Of a DNA stretch of 64,000 nt, positions 9,421 through 18,568 are shown piece after piece. This DNA comes from G963665495 sp963677785 (GTDB taxonomy: Bacteria > Desulfobacterota > Desulfovibrionia > Desulfovibrionales > Desulfovibrionaceae). Position numbers and translations under genes: made by a program. Numbering within the stretch: the stretch's first letter is position 1; the number at the start of each line of letters is the position of its first letter. The notes under the pieces were generated by a model. That model saw only the letters and a list, made by a program, of their open reading frames with translations. It searched no databases and was not told the DNA's origin. Where the stretch lies: assembly GCA_963677785.2 (NCBI GenBank), contig CAXXDH010000003.1, positions 2,232,001 through 2,296,000 on the forward strand. Reading direction: 5' to 3'.

Positions 9421-10443
9421 TTGCGCATACCCCCAACCATAACGTACGAGTTTCCTATGTATATACTCAAATATTTTCGGTGCTGGTGCATGGCGCTGTT
9501 GCTTGTGCTTTTCGCCCAGGTATCGCTGGCCCATACCATCGATCCGCTTCCTTCCTGGAATGACTGTGAAGCAAAGCAGGCGCTCATAGACTTTGTAAAG
9601 CGAACCACCAAAGAAAGCGCACCCGACTTCATCCCGGAGCCGGAGCGTATTGCGACCTTTGACAATGACGGAACGCTCTGGTCGGAAAAACCTGTCTGCT
9701 TTCAACTGTTTTTCGCCCTCGATCGTATCAGGCAGCTGGCGCCGGAGCATCCGGAGTGGGCCGGCAAGGAGCCGTTCGCCTCGGTGCTCAAGGGCGACCT
9801 GAAAGGCGCGCTCAAAGGCGGTGAAAAGGCGTTGCTCGAAATCATCCTGGCCACCCATGCGGGCATGACCACCGCGGAATTCGAGACTCTTGTCGCGGAG
9901 TGGATCGCCACCGCCAAACATCCCAAAACCGGCCGTCTGTTCACGGAAATGGTCTACCAGCCCATGCTCGAATTGCTCACGTATCTGCGCGTTCATGGCT
10001 TCAAGACTTTCATTGTTTCGGGAGGCGGCATCGAATTCATGCGCCCCTGGACAGAAGCCGTCTACGGCATTCCCCCCGAGCAGGTGGTGGGCAGCAGCGT
10101 GAAAACGCAATTTGCCATGCAGGACGGCAAACCTGTCCTGATGCGCCTGCCGGAAATTGGCTTCATCGACGACAAGGCCGGTAAACCCGTGGGCATCAAC
10201 GAGCACATCGGCCGTCGTCCCGTGGCGGCTTTCGGCAACTCCGACGGCGACCTGCAAATGTTGCAGTGGACCACCGCGGGGCCGGGCGCTCGCCTCGGGC
10301 TCCTGGTCCATCACACGGACGCCGAACGGGAATGGGCCTATGACAAAGGCGCGGAAAAGGCTCTCAAGGAAGCCAAGTACAAAGGCTGGATTGTCGTGGA
10401 TATGAAGCAGGACTGGAAGGACATCTATCCGCTTGAAAAATAA
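9421..10443 (+). CDS. Exported HAD-family phosphatase
   Basis: A HAD hydrolase related to phosphoserine phosphatases. ATFDNDGTLWSE is motif I (nucleophile and acid/base Asp), FIVSGGG motif II, and AAFGNSDGDLQML motif IV. A hydrophobic N-terminal segment ending SLAHT predicts export. Start choice: TTG 9421 has AGGAG six bases upstream; ATG 9457 gives a more usual signal peptide but has no clear ribosome site. Its position behind the sulfatase suggests a joint role in taking ester groups off an external substrate, which is inference. Confidence 0.85.
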   Translation: MRIPPTITYEFPMYILKYFRCWCMALLLVLFAQVSLAHTIDPLPSWNDCEAKQALIDFVKRTTKESAPDFIPEPERIATFDNDGTLWSEKPVCFQLFFALDRIRQLAPEHPEWAGKEPFASVLKGDLKGALKGGEKALLEIILATHAGMTTAEFETLVAEWIATAKHPKTGRLFTEMVYQPMLELLTYLRVHGFKTFIVSGGGIEFMRPWTEAVYGIPPEQVVGSSVKTQFAMQDGKPVLMRLPEIGFIDDKAGKPVGINEHIGRRPVAAFGNSDGDLQMLQWTTAGPGARLGLLVHHTDAEREWAYDKGAEKALKEAKYKGWIVVDMKQDWKDIYPLEK

Positions 10444-10553
10444 TAAATACATAATGTTGCGGGGAATGCCGGGGGATGGTGCCCCGGTGTTTCCTGCCTG
10501 AGTGTGCAACCCAGGCGCGCGTTGCCTGGCTGCAGCCGGCGAGGAGTGTTCCC

Positions 10554-11837
10554 ATGCGGCCGTCCCGGAGATCCGCCACGGATCTCATTTTGCATCTGCA
10601 TCCACCTCAGGTTCCCGTTGCCACGCTGCGCTTCACCTTGAGCTGGGGCCTGGGCGGCATGGCCGCGGTACTGATAGGGCTGCTTTTCATGACAGGCGTG
10701 CTGCTGCTTCTGGTCTATCAGGCTTCCACTGAGCACGCCTATGATTCGGTGCAGGTACTGACGCGCGAAGTGCCTTTCGGCGCCTGGGTACGCAACATCC
10801 ATTACTGGAGCGCTAATTTATTGATCGCAGCCGCCTTGCTGCACCTGTTGCGTGTTGTCCTGACCGGCGCCTTCAGCACGGGACGCCGCCTCAATTGGGT
10901 TATCGGACTCGGCCTGTTGTTTCTGGTGCTGGCGGCCAATTTCACCGGCTATCTGCTGCCTTGGGACCAGCTTTCCTACTGGGCGGTGACCATCTGCACC
11001 AGCATGCTCGACTACATTCCGCTCTGCGGCGACTGGCTCAAGGAACTCGTACGCGGGGGCGCTGCAATCGGCCCCGGTACGCTGGCCAATTTTTTTGTCC
11101 TGCACGTGGCGGCCATTCCGGCCGCGCTGGTGTTTTTCATGGCCTGGCATTTCTGGCTGGTGAGGCGGGCAGGGGGCCTGGTCGCAAAGGGGGAGGTGGA
11201 AAACGTCCGCGTTGCCACAGTTCCTCATCTGCTCGTTCGCGAGGCGGCAGTGGGGCTTGGTGTTGTCGCCTGTACGTTGCTTTTTGCCATTTTTTACAAT
11301 GCCCCGCTCCTGGAGCAGGCCAATCCGGGCATGAGCCCGAATCCGTCCAAGGCGCCCTGGTATTTTCAAGGCTTTCAGGAGCTGCTGCTGCATCTGCATC
11401 CGGTCTTTGCCGTGACCGTCTGGCCCCTGGCGGCAACGGCGCTGGTGCTGGCCGTGCCTTTCTGGAATGGGAGCGCCTTGCCTCCAGGGAATTGGTTCGG
11501 CGGCAAACAGGGACGCGGGCTCGCCGTCTGGTCGGCCGTTGCGGGCATGGCGCTCACAGCGGGATGGATAGTGGGCGATACGCTGCTTGCCGGGACCGGG
11601 AACGTCGGTGCCAACGGCTGGCTGCATCGCGGCGCCATCCCCACGGCATGCCTGGGATTGCTGCTGGGAAGCGGCTATGCTTTGCTGGTCCGTACGTTGC
11701 GGCGTACGCGGGCTGAGGCCGTCATGGCCTGTTTTGTTTTCGCCCTCGGAATGCTGGCTGTGCTGACTGTCGCCGGCATCTGGTTTCGCGGGCCCGAAAT
11801 GCGTCTGATCTGGCCCTGGATGCAAGGAGGCGTCTGA
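10554..11837 (+). CDS. Cytochrome b (b6-type) of a bc complex
   Basis: Quinol-oxidising membrane subunit with about nine hydrophobic helices. The two heme-ligating His pairs are visible: IHYWSANLLIAAALLH and LHVAAIPAALVFFMAWH. Their spacing is 13 and 14 intervening residues, as in b6-type proteins. LPWDQLSYWAV and PWYFQGFQELL match the Qo-site and subunit-IV-like regions, so b6 and subunit IV are fused. ATG 10554 is preferred over an upstream in-frame ATG at 10476 because GAGGAG precedes it. The Rieske gene follows directly (TGA then ATG). Confidence 0.9.
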   Translation: MRPSRRSATDLILHLHPPQVPVATLRFTLSWGLGGMAAVLIGLLFMTGVLLLLVYQASTEHAYDSVQVLTREVPFGAWVRNIHYWSANLLIAAALLHLLRVVLTGAFSTGRRLNWVIGLGLLFLVLAANFTGYLLPWDQLSYWAVTICTSMLDYIPLCGDWLKELVRGGAAIGPGTLANFFVLHVAAIPAALVFFMAWHFWLVRRAGGLVAKGEVENVRVATVPHLLVREAAVGLGVVACTLLFAIFYNAPLLEQANPGMSPNPSKAPWYFQGFQELLLHLHPVFAVTVWPLAATALVLAVPFWNGSALPPGNWFGGKQGRGLAVWSAVAGMALTAGWIVGDTLLAGTGNVGANGWLHRGAIPTACLGLLLGSGYALLVRTLRRTRAEAVMACFVFALGMLAVLTVAGIWFRGPEMRLIWPWMQGGV

Positions 11838-12365
11838 ATGAAACGAGAAAACAAGGAGAGCGCCGCCGGCAGCACGTACGCTGTGGCGGACACCGGACGC
11901 CGGGTGTTTCTGAACCGGCTCTGGGTAGTGGCTGGTCTGGCTGCGGCCATGGAGTTCTGCTGGGTAGGCGTATCGTTTCTGCTCTCCCGCCAGAAGCGCG
12001 CGAGTGCGAAAAAAACGAAAAAAGTGGTCACAGCGGGTGGTGTGGAGCAGTTTCAACCGGCAACCGTGACCGCCATTCCGCAGGGAAGTTTTTATCTCTC
12101 CCGCCTGGAAGACGGCGGATTTCTGGCCCTGTCGCGGACGTGCACACACCTGGGCTGCTCGGTCACCTGGAACGAGGAGGAGGAAAAATTCGTCTGCCCC
12201 TGCCATGGATCGAGCTTCAACCTCCGGGGAGAGGTGCTTACTGCTCCTGCGCCGCGTCCGCTGGACTGCTACCCCGTACGCATTGAAAACGGCATCGTGA
12301 AAGTGGAAGTGTCCGCCCCGGCCCGCCGGGAACGCTTCGAGCCGGACCAGGCAACCCGGATATGA
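11838..12365 (+). CDS. Rieske 2Fe-2S protein
   Basis: A 175-residue Rieske subunit. A twin-arginine-like N-terminus (GRRVFLNRLWV) leads into one transmembrane anchor. The cluster-binding boxes are CTHLGC at residues 102-107 and CPCHGSSF from residue 120. It passes electrons from quinol at cytochrome b to the periplasmic heme protein. The gene abuts cytochrome b and ends 30 bp before the octaheme cytochrome, so the three form one operon. Confidence 0.94.
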   Translation: MKRENKESAAGSTYAVADTGRRVFLNRLWVVAGLAAAMEFCWVGVSFLLSRQKRASAKKTKKVVTAGGVEQFQPATVTAIPQGSFYLSRLEDGGFLALSRTCTHLGCSVTWNEEEEKFVCPCHGSSFNLRGEVLTAPAPRPLDCYPVRIENGIVKVEVSAPARRERFEPDQATRI

Positions 12366-12395
12366 CGACAGCAACGCCCAGAGCCCCCGTACGTT

Positions 12396-14669
12396 ATGAC
12401 TCGTGAACTGTCAGATACGCGCATCTGGGAAAGAGGCGCGCTGGCGGCAGCCGTCGTGATTCTGCTGTCGCCCGTTCTGTATCTTCTTTTTCAGAACCCC
12501 GCGCAATCGTTTCCGAACAAAGCGGTCGTCCAGTTTGTGGGGAGTGAAAAATGCAAGAACTGCCATGAGAGCGTCTACAACAAATGGCGGGGGTCCGATC
12601 ATGACCGCGCCATGGATGTGGCCGGAGCGGAAACGGTACTCGGCGATTTCAACGACGCCAGCTTTACGGATCCCTACAACAACGTCACGACCCGATTTTA
12701 TCGCAAGGGTGAAAAATATTTCGTCGCAACGCAAGGGCCGGACGGCCGGTTGGGGGAATTCGAAATCACCCATACGTTCGGCGCCACCCCCTTGCAGCAA
12801 TACCTCGCGCCTTTTCCCGGAGGACGGCTGCAATGTCTGAACATTGCCTGGGATGTGGAAAACAGGCGCTGGTACCGGTTGCCGCCCGACAAGCCCATTC
12901 CTCCGGGCGACTGGCTGCATTGGACCGCCGGAGGGCAGACCTGGAACACCATGTGCGCCGAATGCCATTCGACCCGCCTGCGCAAGGGCTATGACCCGGA
13001 TACGGAAACCTACCGGACGAGCTGGTTTGAAATCGACGTCGGCTGCGAAGCCTGCCACGGCCCCGGAGCGGCGCATCTTCGGTGGGCGGAAAAGCCGCCT
13101 TTGGCCCGGAGCAAGACAGCGAATTACGGCCTGACCGTGGTAACCCGCGACCTCACGAACGACCGGCAGATCAAAATCTGCGCCCCGTGTCATTCGCGGC
13201 GGTTCCAGCTTGGCGACAATCCGCATGCCAACGCCGAGCTGCTCGACATCATGGTGCCGCAGCTTTTGAGCGAGGGGCTTTACTATCCGGACGGTCAGAT
13301 TCTGGACGAAGTCTACGTGTACGGCTCATTCACCCAAAGCAAAATGTACCAGCGGGGCGTACGTTGCAGCGATTGCCACGACGTGCACAGCCTGAAACTC
13401 CATAAACAGGACAACGCCTTGTGCTGCCAGTGCCACCGGGCCGAGGTCTACGACAGCAAGGCGCATCATTTCCACAAGGATATGTACGAGGGGAAGCCCA
13501 GCGACGGCCATCTTTGCGTGAAATGCCATATGCCCGGACGGTATTATATGGGGATCGACTATCGTCCGGATCACAGCCTGCGGGTGCCGCGTCCGGACCT
13601 GAGCATCGAGCTTGGAACCCCCAACGCCTGTTCCGTCCAGGGCTGCCACGCGGACAAATCTTTGGCCTGGAACAGCGATTATTTTCAGAAGTGGTACGGA
13701 GAAACCCGTAAACCGCATTACGGCGTCGTCATTGCCGCGGGGCGCGCGCACAGGGCCGGAGCGGACGCGGCGTTGATCGCCACGGCCGAGGACGTGTTGT
13801 TGCCGGCCATAGTCAGGGCCACGGCTCTCAGCCTGCTGCGGTCCTATCCCACTGCGGACAGCCGGGCCTGCCTGGCCAAGGCCCTGGAAGACGCCGACGC
13901 CCTGATCCGCTACACCGCCATTCGCAGCCTGGAATTTTTTGACGCTGAGACCAGACGCAAACGGATAGCGCCAAAGCTGTACGACCCGGTGAAGGCCGTA
14001 CGCATGGAAGCTGCGTTGATGCTTTCCATGCTGCCTGAGGAGCAATTGCGCAAGGACGACCGCCAGGCCTTTGAGTCTGCGCTGGCTGAGTATCGTGACG
14101 CCATGCGATACAATGCCGATCTGGCCCCGCAGCGCTACAATCTGGGCAACCTCGCATTCAACCTGGGACATGAAGCAGAAGCTCTGGCCGCCTATGAAAA
14201 ATCCATAGCAATCGACGGACAGTTTTATCCGGCCAAGGTGAATCTGGCCATGCTGTTGAACAGCCAGGGTAAAAACAAAGAGGCTGAAAAACTATTGCGC
14301 CAGGTGGTTGAACAGGAGCCGGAGCAGTACGAGGTCGCGTATTCGCTCGGACTGCTGCTTGGGGAAATGGGCCGTTACGAAGATGCGGCGGAGTATCTGG
14401 GCAGAGCCGCCGCGGGCATGCAATACGCCCGGGCCTATTACAACCTCGGCCAGGTGCTCATGGCCCTCGGCCAGGGCGTCCGGGCCGAGGAGGCGCTGCT
14501 TCAGGCTCAGGCATTGAGTTCGGAGGATCAGGACGTTTTTCTTGCACTGACCCGGCTCTATCTCAGTACGCGGCGTCCGGACAAGGCCCTGGCCATGGCG
14601 GAAAGACTGCTCGAAGCATATCCGGAGCACCAGGGTGCGAAAGAGTTGCTGCGGCGTTTCGGGAAATAG
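12396..14669 (+). CDS. Octaheme cytochrome c with HEAT and TPR repeats
   Basis: A 757-residue exported protein with one N-terminal membrane segment. It has seven CXXCH motifs (CKNCH, CAECH, CEACH, CAPCH, CSDCH, CCQCH, CVKCH) plus CSVQGCH (CX4CH), then HEAT-like helices and at least three tetratricopeptide repeats (ALAAYEKSIAIDGQFYPAK and similar). It resembles cytochrome c554-type multiheme proteins with TPR tails. In this operon it probably replaces cytochrome c1 as acceptor from the Rieske protein. The partner bound by the TPR domain is unknown. Confidence 0.88.
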   Translation: MTRELSDTRIWERGALAAAVVILLSPVLYLLFQNPAQSFPNKAVVQFVGSEKCKNCHESVYNKWRGSDHDRAMDVAGAETVLGDFNDASFTDPYNNVTTRFYRKGEKYFVATQGPDGRLGEFEITHTFGATPLQQYLAPFPGGRLQCLNIAWDVENRRWYRLPPDKPIPPGDWLHWTAGGQTWNTMCAECHSTRLRKGYDPDTETYRTSWFEIDVGCEACHGPGAAHLRWAEKPPLARSKTANYGLTVVTRDLTNDRQIKICAPCHSRRFQLGDNPHANAELLDIMVPQLLSEGLYYPDGQILDEVYVYGSFTQSKMYQRGVRCSDCHDVHSLKLHKQDNALCCQCHRAEVYDSKAHHFHKDMYEGKPSDGHLCVKCHMPGRYYMGIDYRPDHSLRVPRPDLSIELGTPNACSVQGCHADKSLAWNSDYFQKWYGETRKPHYGVVIAAGRAHRAGADAALIATAEDVLLPAIVRATALSLLRSYPTADSRACLAKALEDADALIRYTAIRSLEFFDAETRRKRIAPKLYDPVKAVRMEAALMLSMLPEEQLRKDDRQAFESALAEYRDAMRYNADLAPQRYNLGNLAFNLGHEAEALAAYEKSIAIDGQFYPAKVNLAMLLNSQGKNKEAEKLLRQVVEQEPEQYEVAYSLGLLLGEMGRYEDAAEYLGRAAAGMQYARAYYNLGQVLMALGQGVRAEEALLQAQALSSEDQDVFLALTRLYLSTRRPDKALAMAERLLEAYPEHQGAKELLRRFGK

Positions 14670-14819
14670 GACAATGGAGACACCCCATACAAGCTGAACA
14701 GTTTTACCAGCCATATGAGGTGCAGGAAGAAAACGTCATGTGTATTGCTGCAGGTTCAATTCTTCTCAGCTCCACCGGAAATTTCCCGTAGAAAAAAGGC
14801 TGGCATTCTATACGTCTGG

Positions 14820-15233
14820 TGACGGTACATCTCCCCGAACAAAGCCTGGAAAAAGTCCGATGGCCGCTTGTTGTTCGCGTCTGAAAAAGTCGAACGAGAA
14901 ACCGATTTGAGCCCGAGATGGTAGAGCTTTTTCGGGGCTGCTTGCAAATTTCTGATGCAGTCCCGCATGCTTTTCCGCCCGGAGAGTTGAATGAACACGA
15001 GACAGACGAATTGATTCCAAAGACCGAAGGTCCGGGGCTGTCGCCCCGTAAGGCGCCGAGCTCCAAGCGCTGAAAAACATGTCTCGGGATGAAAGATAGC
15101 ATTTGATTCAGGATTGAGCTATGATGAGCCACGTCCAAAATCTCCTTTGTTATGTATTGTTTAGACACCAATTCCATAACATGTTTCCTGGAGATTTTGG
15201 ACTTTTTTATTTTACGTTAACCGGACAGCAGTG
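14820..15233 (-). mobile_element. Truncated copy of the IS4-family element
   Basis: Nearly identical to the right-hand third of the complete element at 5.4-6.6 kb. It includes the terminal repeat (GTTAACCGGACAGCAGTG at its right edge) and the transposase start, but the catalytic part is missing beyond 14820 and the frame is shifted inside. No matching left end or duplication is found, so this is a deletion remnant. Its frame reads on into 14704-14819, which is unrelated sequence. Confidence 0.88.
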
Positions 15234-15373
15234 TGTAAGCAACTAAAGTCTATCGAAATGCAGAAAAACGCGCCATTTTTTGTGCAACATCCGGGCTAGC
15301 AGTTCCCCTTGTCGGGACTGCAGAGGATTTGCACCTCCAAGTAAGCGTACCTGCTGGTGCACAAAAAAAGTGT

Positions 15374-15408
15374 GAAGTGTCTTTGACGTATAACGTCAAA
15401 GACACTTC
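15374..15408 (-). terminator. Intrinsic terminator of the C69 dipeptidase gene
   Basis: A perfect 16-bp stem (GAAGTGTCTTTGACGT paired with its complement) and 3-nt loop. On the minus strand it is followed by a run of seven T, the standard rho-independent layout, about 50 bp past the dipeptidase stop. Confidence 0.9.
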
Positions 15409-15460
15409 AAGTACATAAAAGTATCGTCTGAATTTCTTAAAAGGCGGATACTTTGCTCTA

Positions 15461-17200
15461 TTAGTTTTCTTCAGGTAGTTTTTTGTAGGATGTCGGTCCA
15501 TTAGTATAGCCGACTTTTTTCAACCACCAGGATGGATAGAAAGCTTTGACAGCAATGGATTCCTTTGAATTGATATACCCGTCATTGTATTTTATATACA
15601 AAGAGTCGGACAATTTCCACCATGCATCCAGCACTTCCTTTGTGTTCGCATTCGCATACTCCGTCAGCAACTTCACTGCCGCATCCTGTTCGCCCTTTTT
15701 CCACAGCTCCGCCGCCTTGTTTTCAAAATCCTTTTGCTCTCCAAAAAACCTGGTTTCGAACGTCTCGCGTTGGGCGTTGATGTCTTTGATCATGTAGTCG
15801 TATTTCAGCATGGCGTAATTGGCCACGTAATTAAACGCCGTCCAGACGCTTTCCCGGTCGAGTTCGAGGGCATTTCCTTTCTGGACCTGTTCGGGCAGGT
15901 CGCTGACTCCCGTATAATAAGGCAGAAGAACTGACGTAGCCGGACGGTCCGAACCGTACCAGCTGATGCCGCCTATGGCGTCGGGCAGCCAGCTGCGCAC
16001 CTGGTTCACATAACAATACGCGCAACGGTAAATATTCAACGGACGTTCGAAAGCTCCCTTGGGGGGTGTGGGCGCATTTTGCACGACGCTTTCAGCCGGG
16101 CCTTCGAACCTGTTGGGATTGCCGAACGGACCGGCAGCCAACCCCTTGGTCAGATCGAACTCCGTGCCTTCGTAATTATCCCGATGAATATTCATGACGC
16201 CGGCCACATCCAGCTTGTTGTCCGGTTTGACTGCAAACGGATAGGCGCGCGTATCAGGTCCGTCCACCCAGGCCGGCAGATTGAGGGAAGGCGCTGCAAG
16301 AGACTGCGCGCGCCATACCCGGCGCAACGAATAATAGGGATGATGGAATTCGCCGTCTCCATAAACCTTTGTAAAATCCAGCGGTCCGTCTTCCGGTTTC
16401 CACCAGCCTTTGCTCTTGGCCACGTCGAAAATATTGTCCGAATACATCATGTCGGGATCATCTTTGCGGATATCCCGGATGCGAAACTGGTTCGCGGCGA
16501 CAAAAAAAGCGTCGTCCGGCACCCGTTTGGCCACCCATACGCCGTCGGTTCCGTCCAAGTCGTAGCCGCACATTTCAAACACCCAGCCTTCGTTGGGATC
16601 CGCAACCAACAGGGTTTCACCGGTGCCGTAATAGCCGTACTCTTTGATGAGTTCGCCCATGAGCTTGATGGCTTCACGCGCGGTTTTGCAACGTTCCAAA
16701 GCGATGTTGGACAAGGCCGCCGAATAGAATATCCGCTTGCCCGGCTCGGGCTGCGGGTGCACTTTGGCTTTGTCCGTGCATTCGCCCATGGCAAGCTGGT
16801 GCTCGTTGATAATGCCATAATTTGCCGTAAAATAAGCATAAGTATGCGGCACCTGAGGGATTGCGCCGAGCGGTACGCTGAGCGGAACATCAGTGCTGGT
16901 CATGTCATAGGCGGGCGCGATGTCTTTGGCGTTCAGACGAAAAACCTGATTGCCTCCCCATTCGGGTTTGAAGCCCATTGCGCAATGTGAGTAATAAATC
17001 TGGCGCATGCTGCCCGGTTCGTGATCTTTGGCCGGCACGTATACCAGCCTCTGATCGCCCATGGCGTCATCCGAATGGGAAACAAGCACAGATCCGTCAG
17101 CCGAAGCTTTTTTGCCCACAAGCGTCGTGGTGCAAGCGAACACAGGAACAAAAAACGCCAGCGTCAAAGAAACGATCAACAAACAGATAACAGATTTCAT
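15461..17200 (-). CDS. Secreted C69-family dipeptidase
   Basis: A 579-residue Ntn-hydrolase of peptidase family C69. The signal peptide is followed by ACTTTLVGKKASADG. The Cys at residue 23 would be the N-terminal nucleophile after processing. Other family landmarks are SHSDDAMGDQR, NYGIINEHQLAMGE, VADPNEGWVFEMCG and VAANQFRIRDI. It should cleave dipeptides in the periplasm or outside the cell. GAGGAG stands before the ATG at 17200. No neighbour shares its strand closely, so it is probably transcribed alone. Confidence 0.92.
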   Translation of the reverse strand: MKSVICLLIVSLTLAFFVPVFACTTTLVGKKASADGSVLVSHSDDAMGDQRLVYVPAKDHEPGSMRQIYYSHCAMGFKPEWGGNQVFRLNAKDIAPAYDMTSTDVPLSVPLGAIPQVPHTYAYFTANYGIINEHQLAMGECTDKAKVHPQPEPGKRIFYSAALSNIALERCKTAREAIKLMGELIKEYGYYGTGETLLVADPNEGWVFEMCGYDLDGTDGVWVAKRVPDDAFFVAANQFRIRDIRKDDPDMMYSDNIFDVAKSKGWWKPEDGPLDFTKVYGDGEFHHPYYSLRRVWRAQSLAAPSLNLPAWVDGPDTRAYPFAVKPDNKLDVAGVMNIHRDNYEGTEFDLTKGLAAGPFGNPNRFEGPAESVVQNAPTPPKGAFERPLNIYRCAYCYVNQVRSWLPDAIGGISWYGSDRPATSVLLPYYTGVSDLPEQVQKGNALELDRESVWTAFNYVANYAMLKYDYMIKDINAQRETFETRFFGEQKDFENKAAELWKKGEQDAAVKLLTEYANANTKEVLDAWWKLSDSLYIKYNDGYINSKESIAVKAFYPSWWLKKVGYTNGPTSYKKLPEEN

Positions 17201-17345
17201 AATTTCTCCTCAATTATTCATAGGACGAGCTTTTTTCAATACGCATCACATTATTGAATTCGTACCATGTCTGCCAATGTAAATAAAGATACATGGATTA
17301 TAAAACATATTTGCCGTCGGACAAAAATTAAGACGATACTTAGTC

Positions 17346-17543
17346 TTGCTGACACACTGCGAGGTTGCCATGGAGCTTTCCAGCCAGATCAACTCCGTGG
17401 CGATCAGGAAGTTCCGCGAGATTTTTTTCAAACCATACCGTATCATTTATCAAGTTATGGGCAATACAGCGTACGTGATGCTGATTGTCGATGGACGCCG
17501 AGACCTGCAGGCACTGCTGCAGCGGCGACTCTTGGTCGAGTGA
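17346..17543 (+). pseudogene. ParE/RelE-type toxin, C-terminal remnant
   Basis: Sixty-five codons contain IRKFREIFFKPYRIIYQV and VYVMLIVDGRRDLQ-like sequence, characteristic of the second half of ParE-family toxins. Full proteins have about 95-100 residues. The missing N-terminal half may be partly visible in another frame just upstream (LADTLRG near 17342), which suggests a frameshift. No antitoxin gene is adjacent. Probably inactive. Confidence 0.65.
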
Positions 17544-17615
17544 GGGGGGCCATGATGAACCGCTTTGGTGATCTACCGATCCCCAATCCAGCGGACGAAA
17601 ATCTCTCGCTGTCTC

Positions 17616-17662
17616 ATAAAACAACCCCCTTGCGATGCAATATCGCAAGGGGGTTGTTTTAT
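17616..17662. terminator. Bidirectional terminator hairpin
   Basis: A perfect 20-bp stem (ATAAAACAACCCCCTTGCGA and its complement) with a 7-nt loop and A/T-rich flanks both ways. It can end transcription from the minus-strand PEP-hydrolase operon and from the plus-strand toxin remnant. Confidence 0.85.
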
Positions 17663-17716
17663 GGGCTCTGGTCCCGATTTTAAAAGATACATGGGACCAG
17701 TGGAAGGAACGCTGCT

Positions 17717-18553
17717 TTATCTGACGATTTTCTTGAAGGCTTCGGTCTGCGCCTGGATGCCTTTTTCAGCTGCGAAACGTTCGATGCTCGATGCTCCGAA
17801 AAAGCCGTCGATGTCTTTGATCTTGTCAATGACGTACGCGGCGTCATCAGGTTCGGCGATAGGACCGCCGTGGCAGATGACCATGATGTTCGGATTGACC
17901 CTTTTACCGGCCTTGATGATCTCATTGATTTTATCGACGCAATCATCCAGGCTGAGGGCTGTCTGGGCTCCGATGGTTCCCTTTGTGGTCAGTCCCATAT
18001 GGGCGACGAGGATATCAGCGCCGGCTTCAGCCATGGCCGCAGCCTGTTCGGGGTCGAATACGTAGGGGGTTGTCAGCATATCAAGCTCGTGGGCCTTGCG
18101 GATCATGTCGACTTCCAGGCCGTACCCCATGCCGGTCTCTTCCAGGTTCTGTCTGAATACGCCGTCGATCAGGCCCACAGTGGGAAAGTTCTGAACGCCG
18201 GCAAAGCCCATGGCCTTTAATTGAGCCAGAAACACATCCATGACTCTGAAAGGATCTGTTCCGCACACACCTGCAAGCACAGGGGTTTCCTGAACAACGG
18301 GGAGAACTTCTGCGGCCATCTCGACGACAATCTGGTTGGCGTCGCCGTAGGAGAGAAGTCCGGCCAGGGAACCGCGTCCGGCCATTCTGTACCGGCCGGA
18401 GTTGTAGATGATCAGCATATCCGCCTGACCTTTTTCACTGCTCTTGGCAGTAATGCCGGTGCCTGCGCCGACACCCAGCAGAATTTTACCTTCCGCAACC
18501 TGCTTGCGGTACATGGCCATGATTTCAGTTCTTGTCTTCTTGTTCATGCTCAT
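17717..18553 (-). CDS. Phosphoenolpyruvate hydrolase-like TIM-barrel protein
   Basis: A 278-residue member of the PEP_hydrolase / TIM-barrel signal family (PF09370-like), with LLGVGAGTGITAKSSE, YNSGRYRMAGRGSLAG, NFPTVGLIDG and VAHMGLTTKG. Members resemble phosphoenolpyruvate mutase-fold enzymes, but their reactions are not established. The second ATG at 18547 has GGGG at a better distance than the first. It lies 15 bp downstream of the Tm-1-like gene, the usual partner of this family, so they are co-transcribed and probably act together. Confidence 0.85.
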   Translation of the reverse strand: MSMNKKTRTEIMAMYRKQVAEGKILLGVGAGTGITAKSSEKGQADMLIIYNSGRYRMAGRGSLAGLLSYGDANQIVVEMAAEVLPVVQETPVLAGVCGTDPFRVMDVFLAQLKAMGFAGVQNFPTVGLIDGVFRQNLEETGMGYGLEVDMIRKAHELDMLTTPYVFDPEQAAAMAEAGADILVAHMGLTTKGTIGAQTALSLDDCVDKINEIIKAGKRVNPNIMVICHGGPIAEPDDAAYVIDKIKDIDGFFGASSIERFAAEKGIQAQTEAFKKIVR

Positions 18554-18568
18554 TCCCCTAAATTATGG

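Noticed and set aside
7849..10509. An 886-codon minus-strand frame across the sulfatase and HAD genes
   Set aside because: Both opposite-strand genes show clear catalytic motifs; the long frame is a shadow of GC-biased codons.
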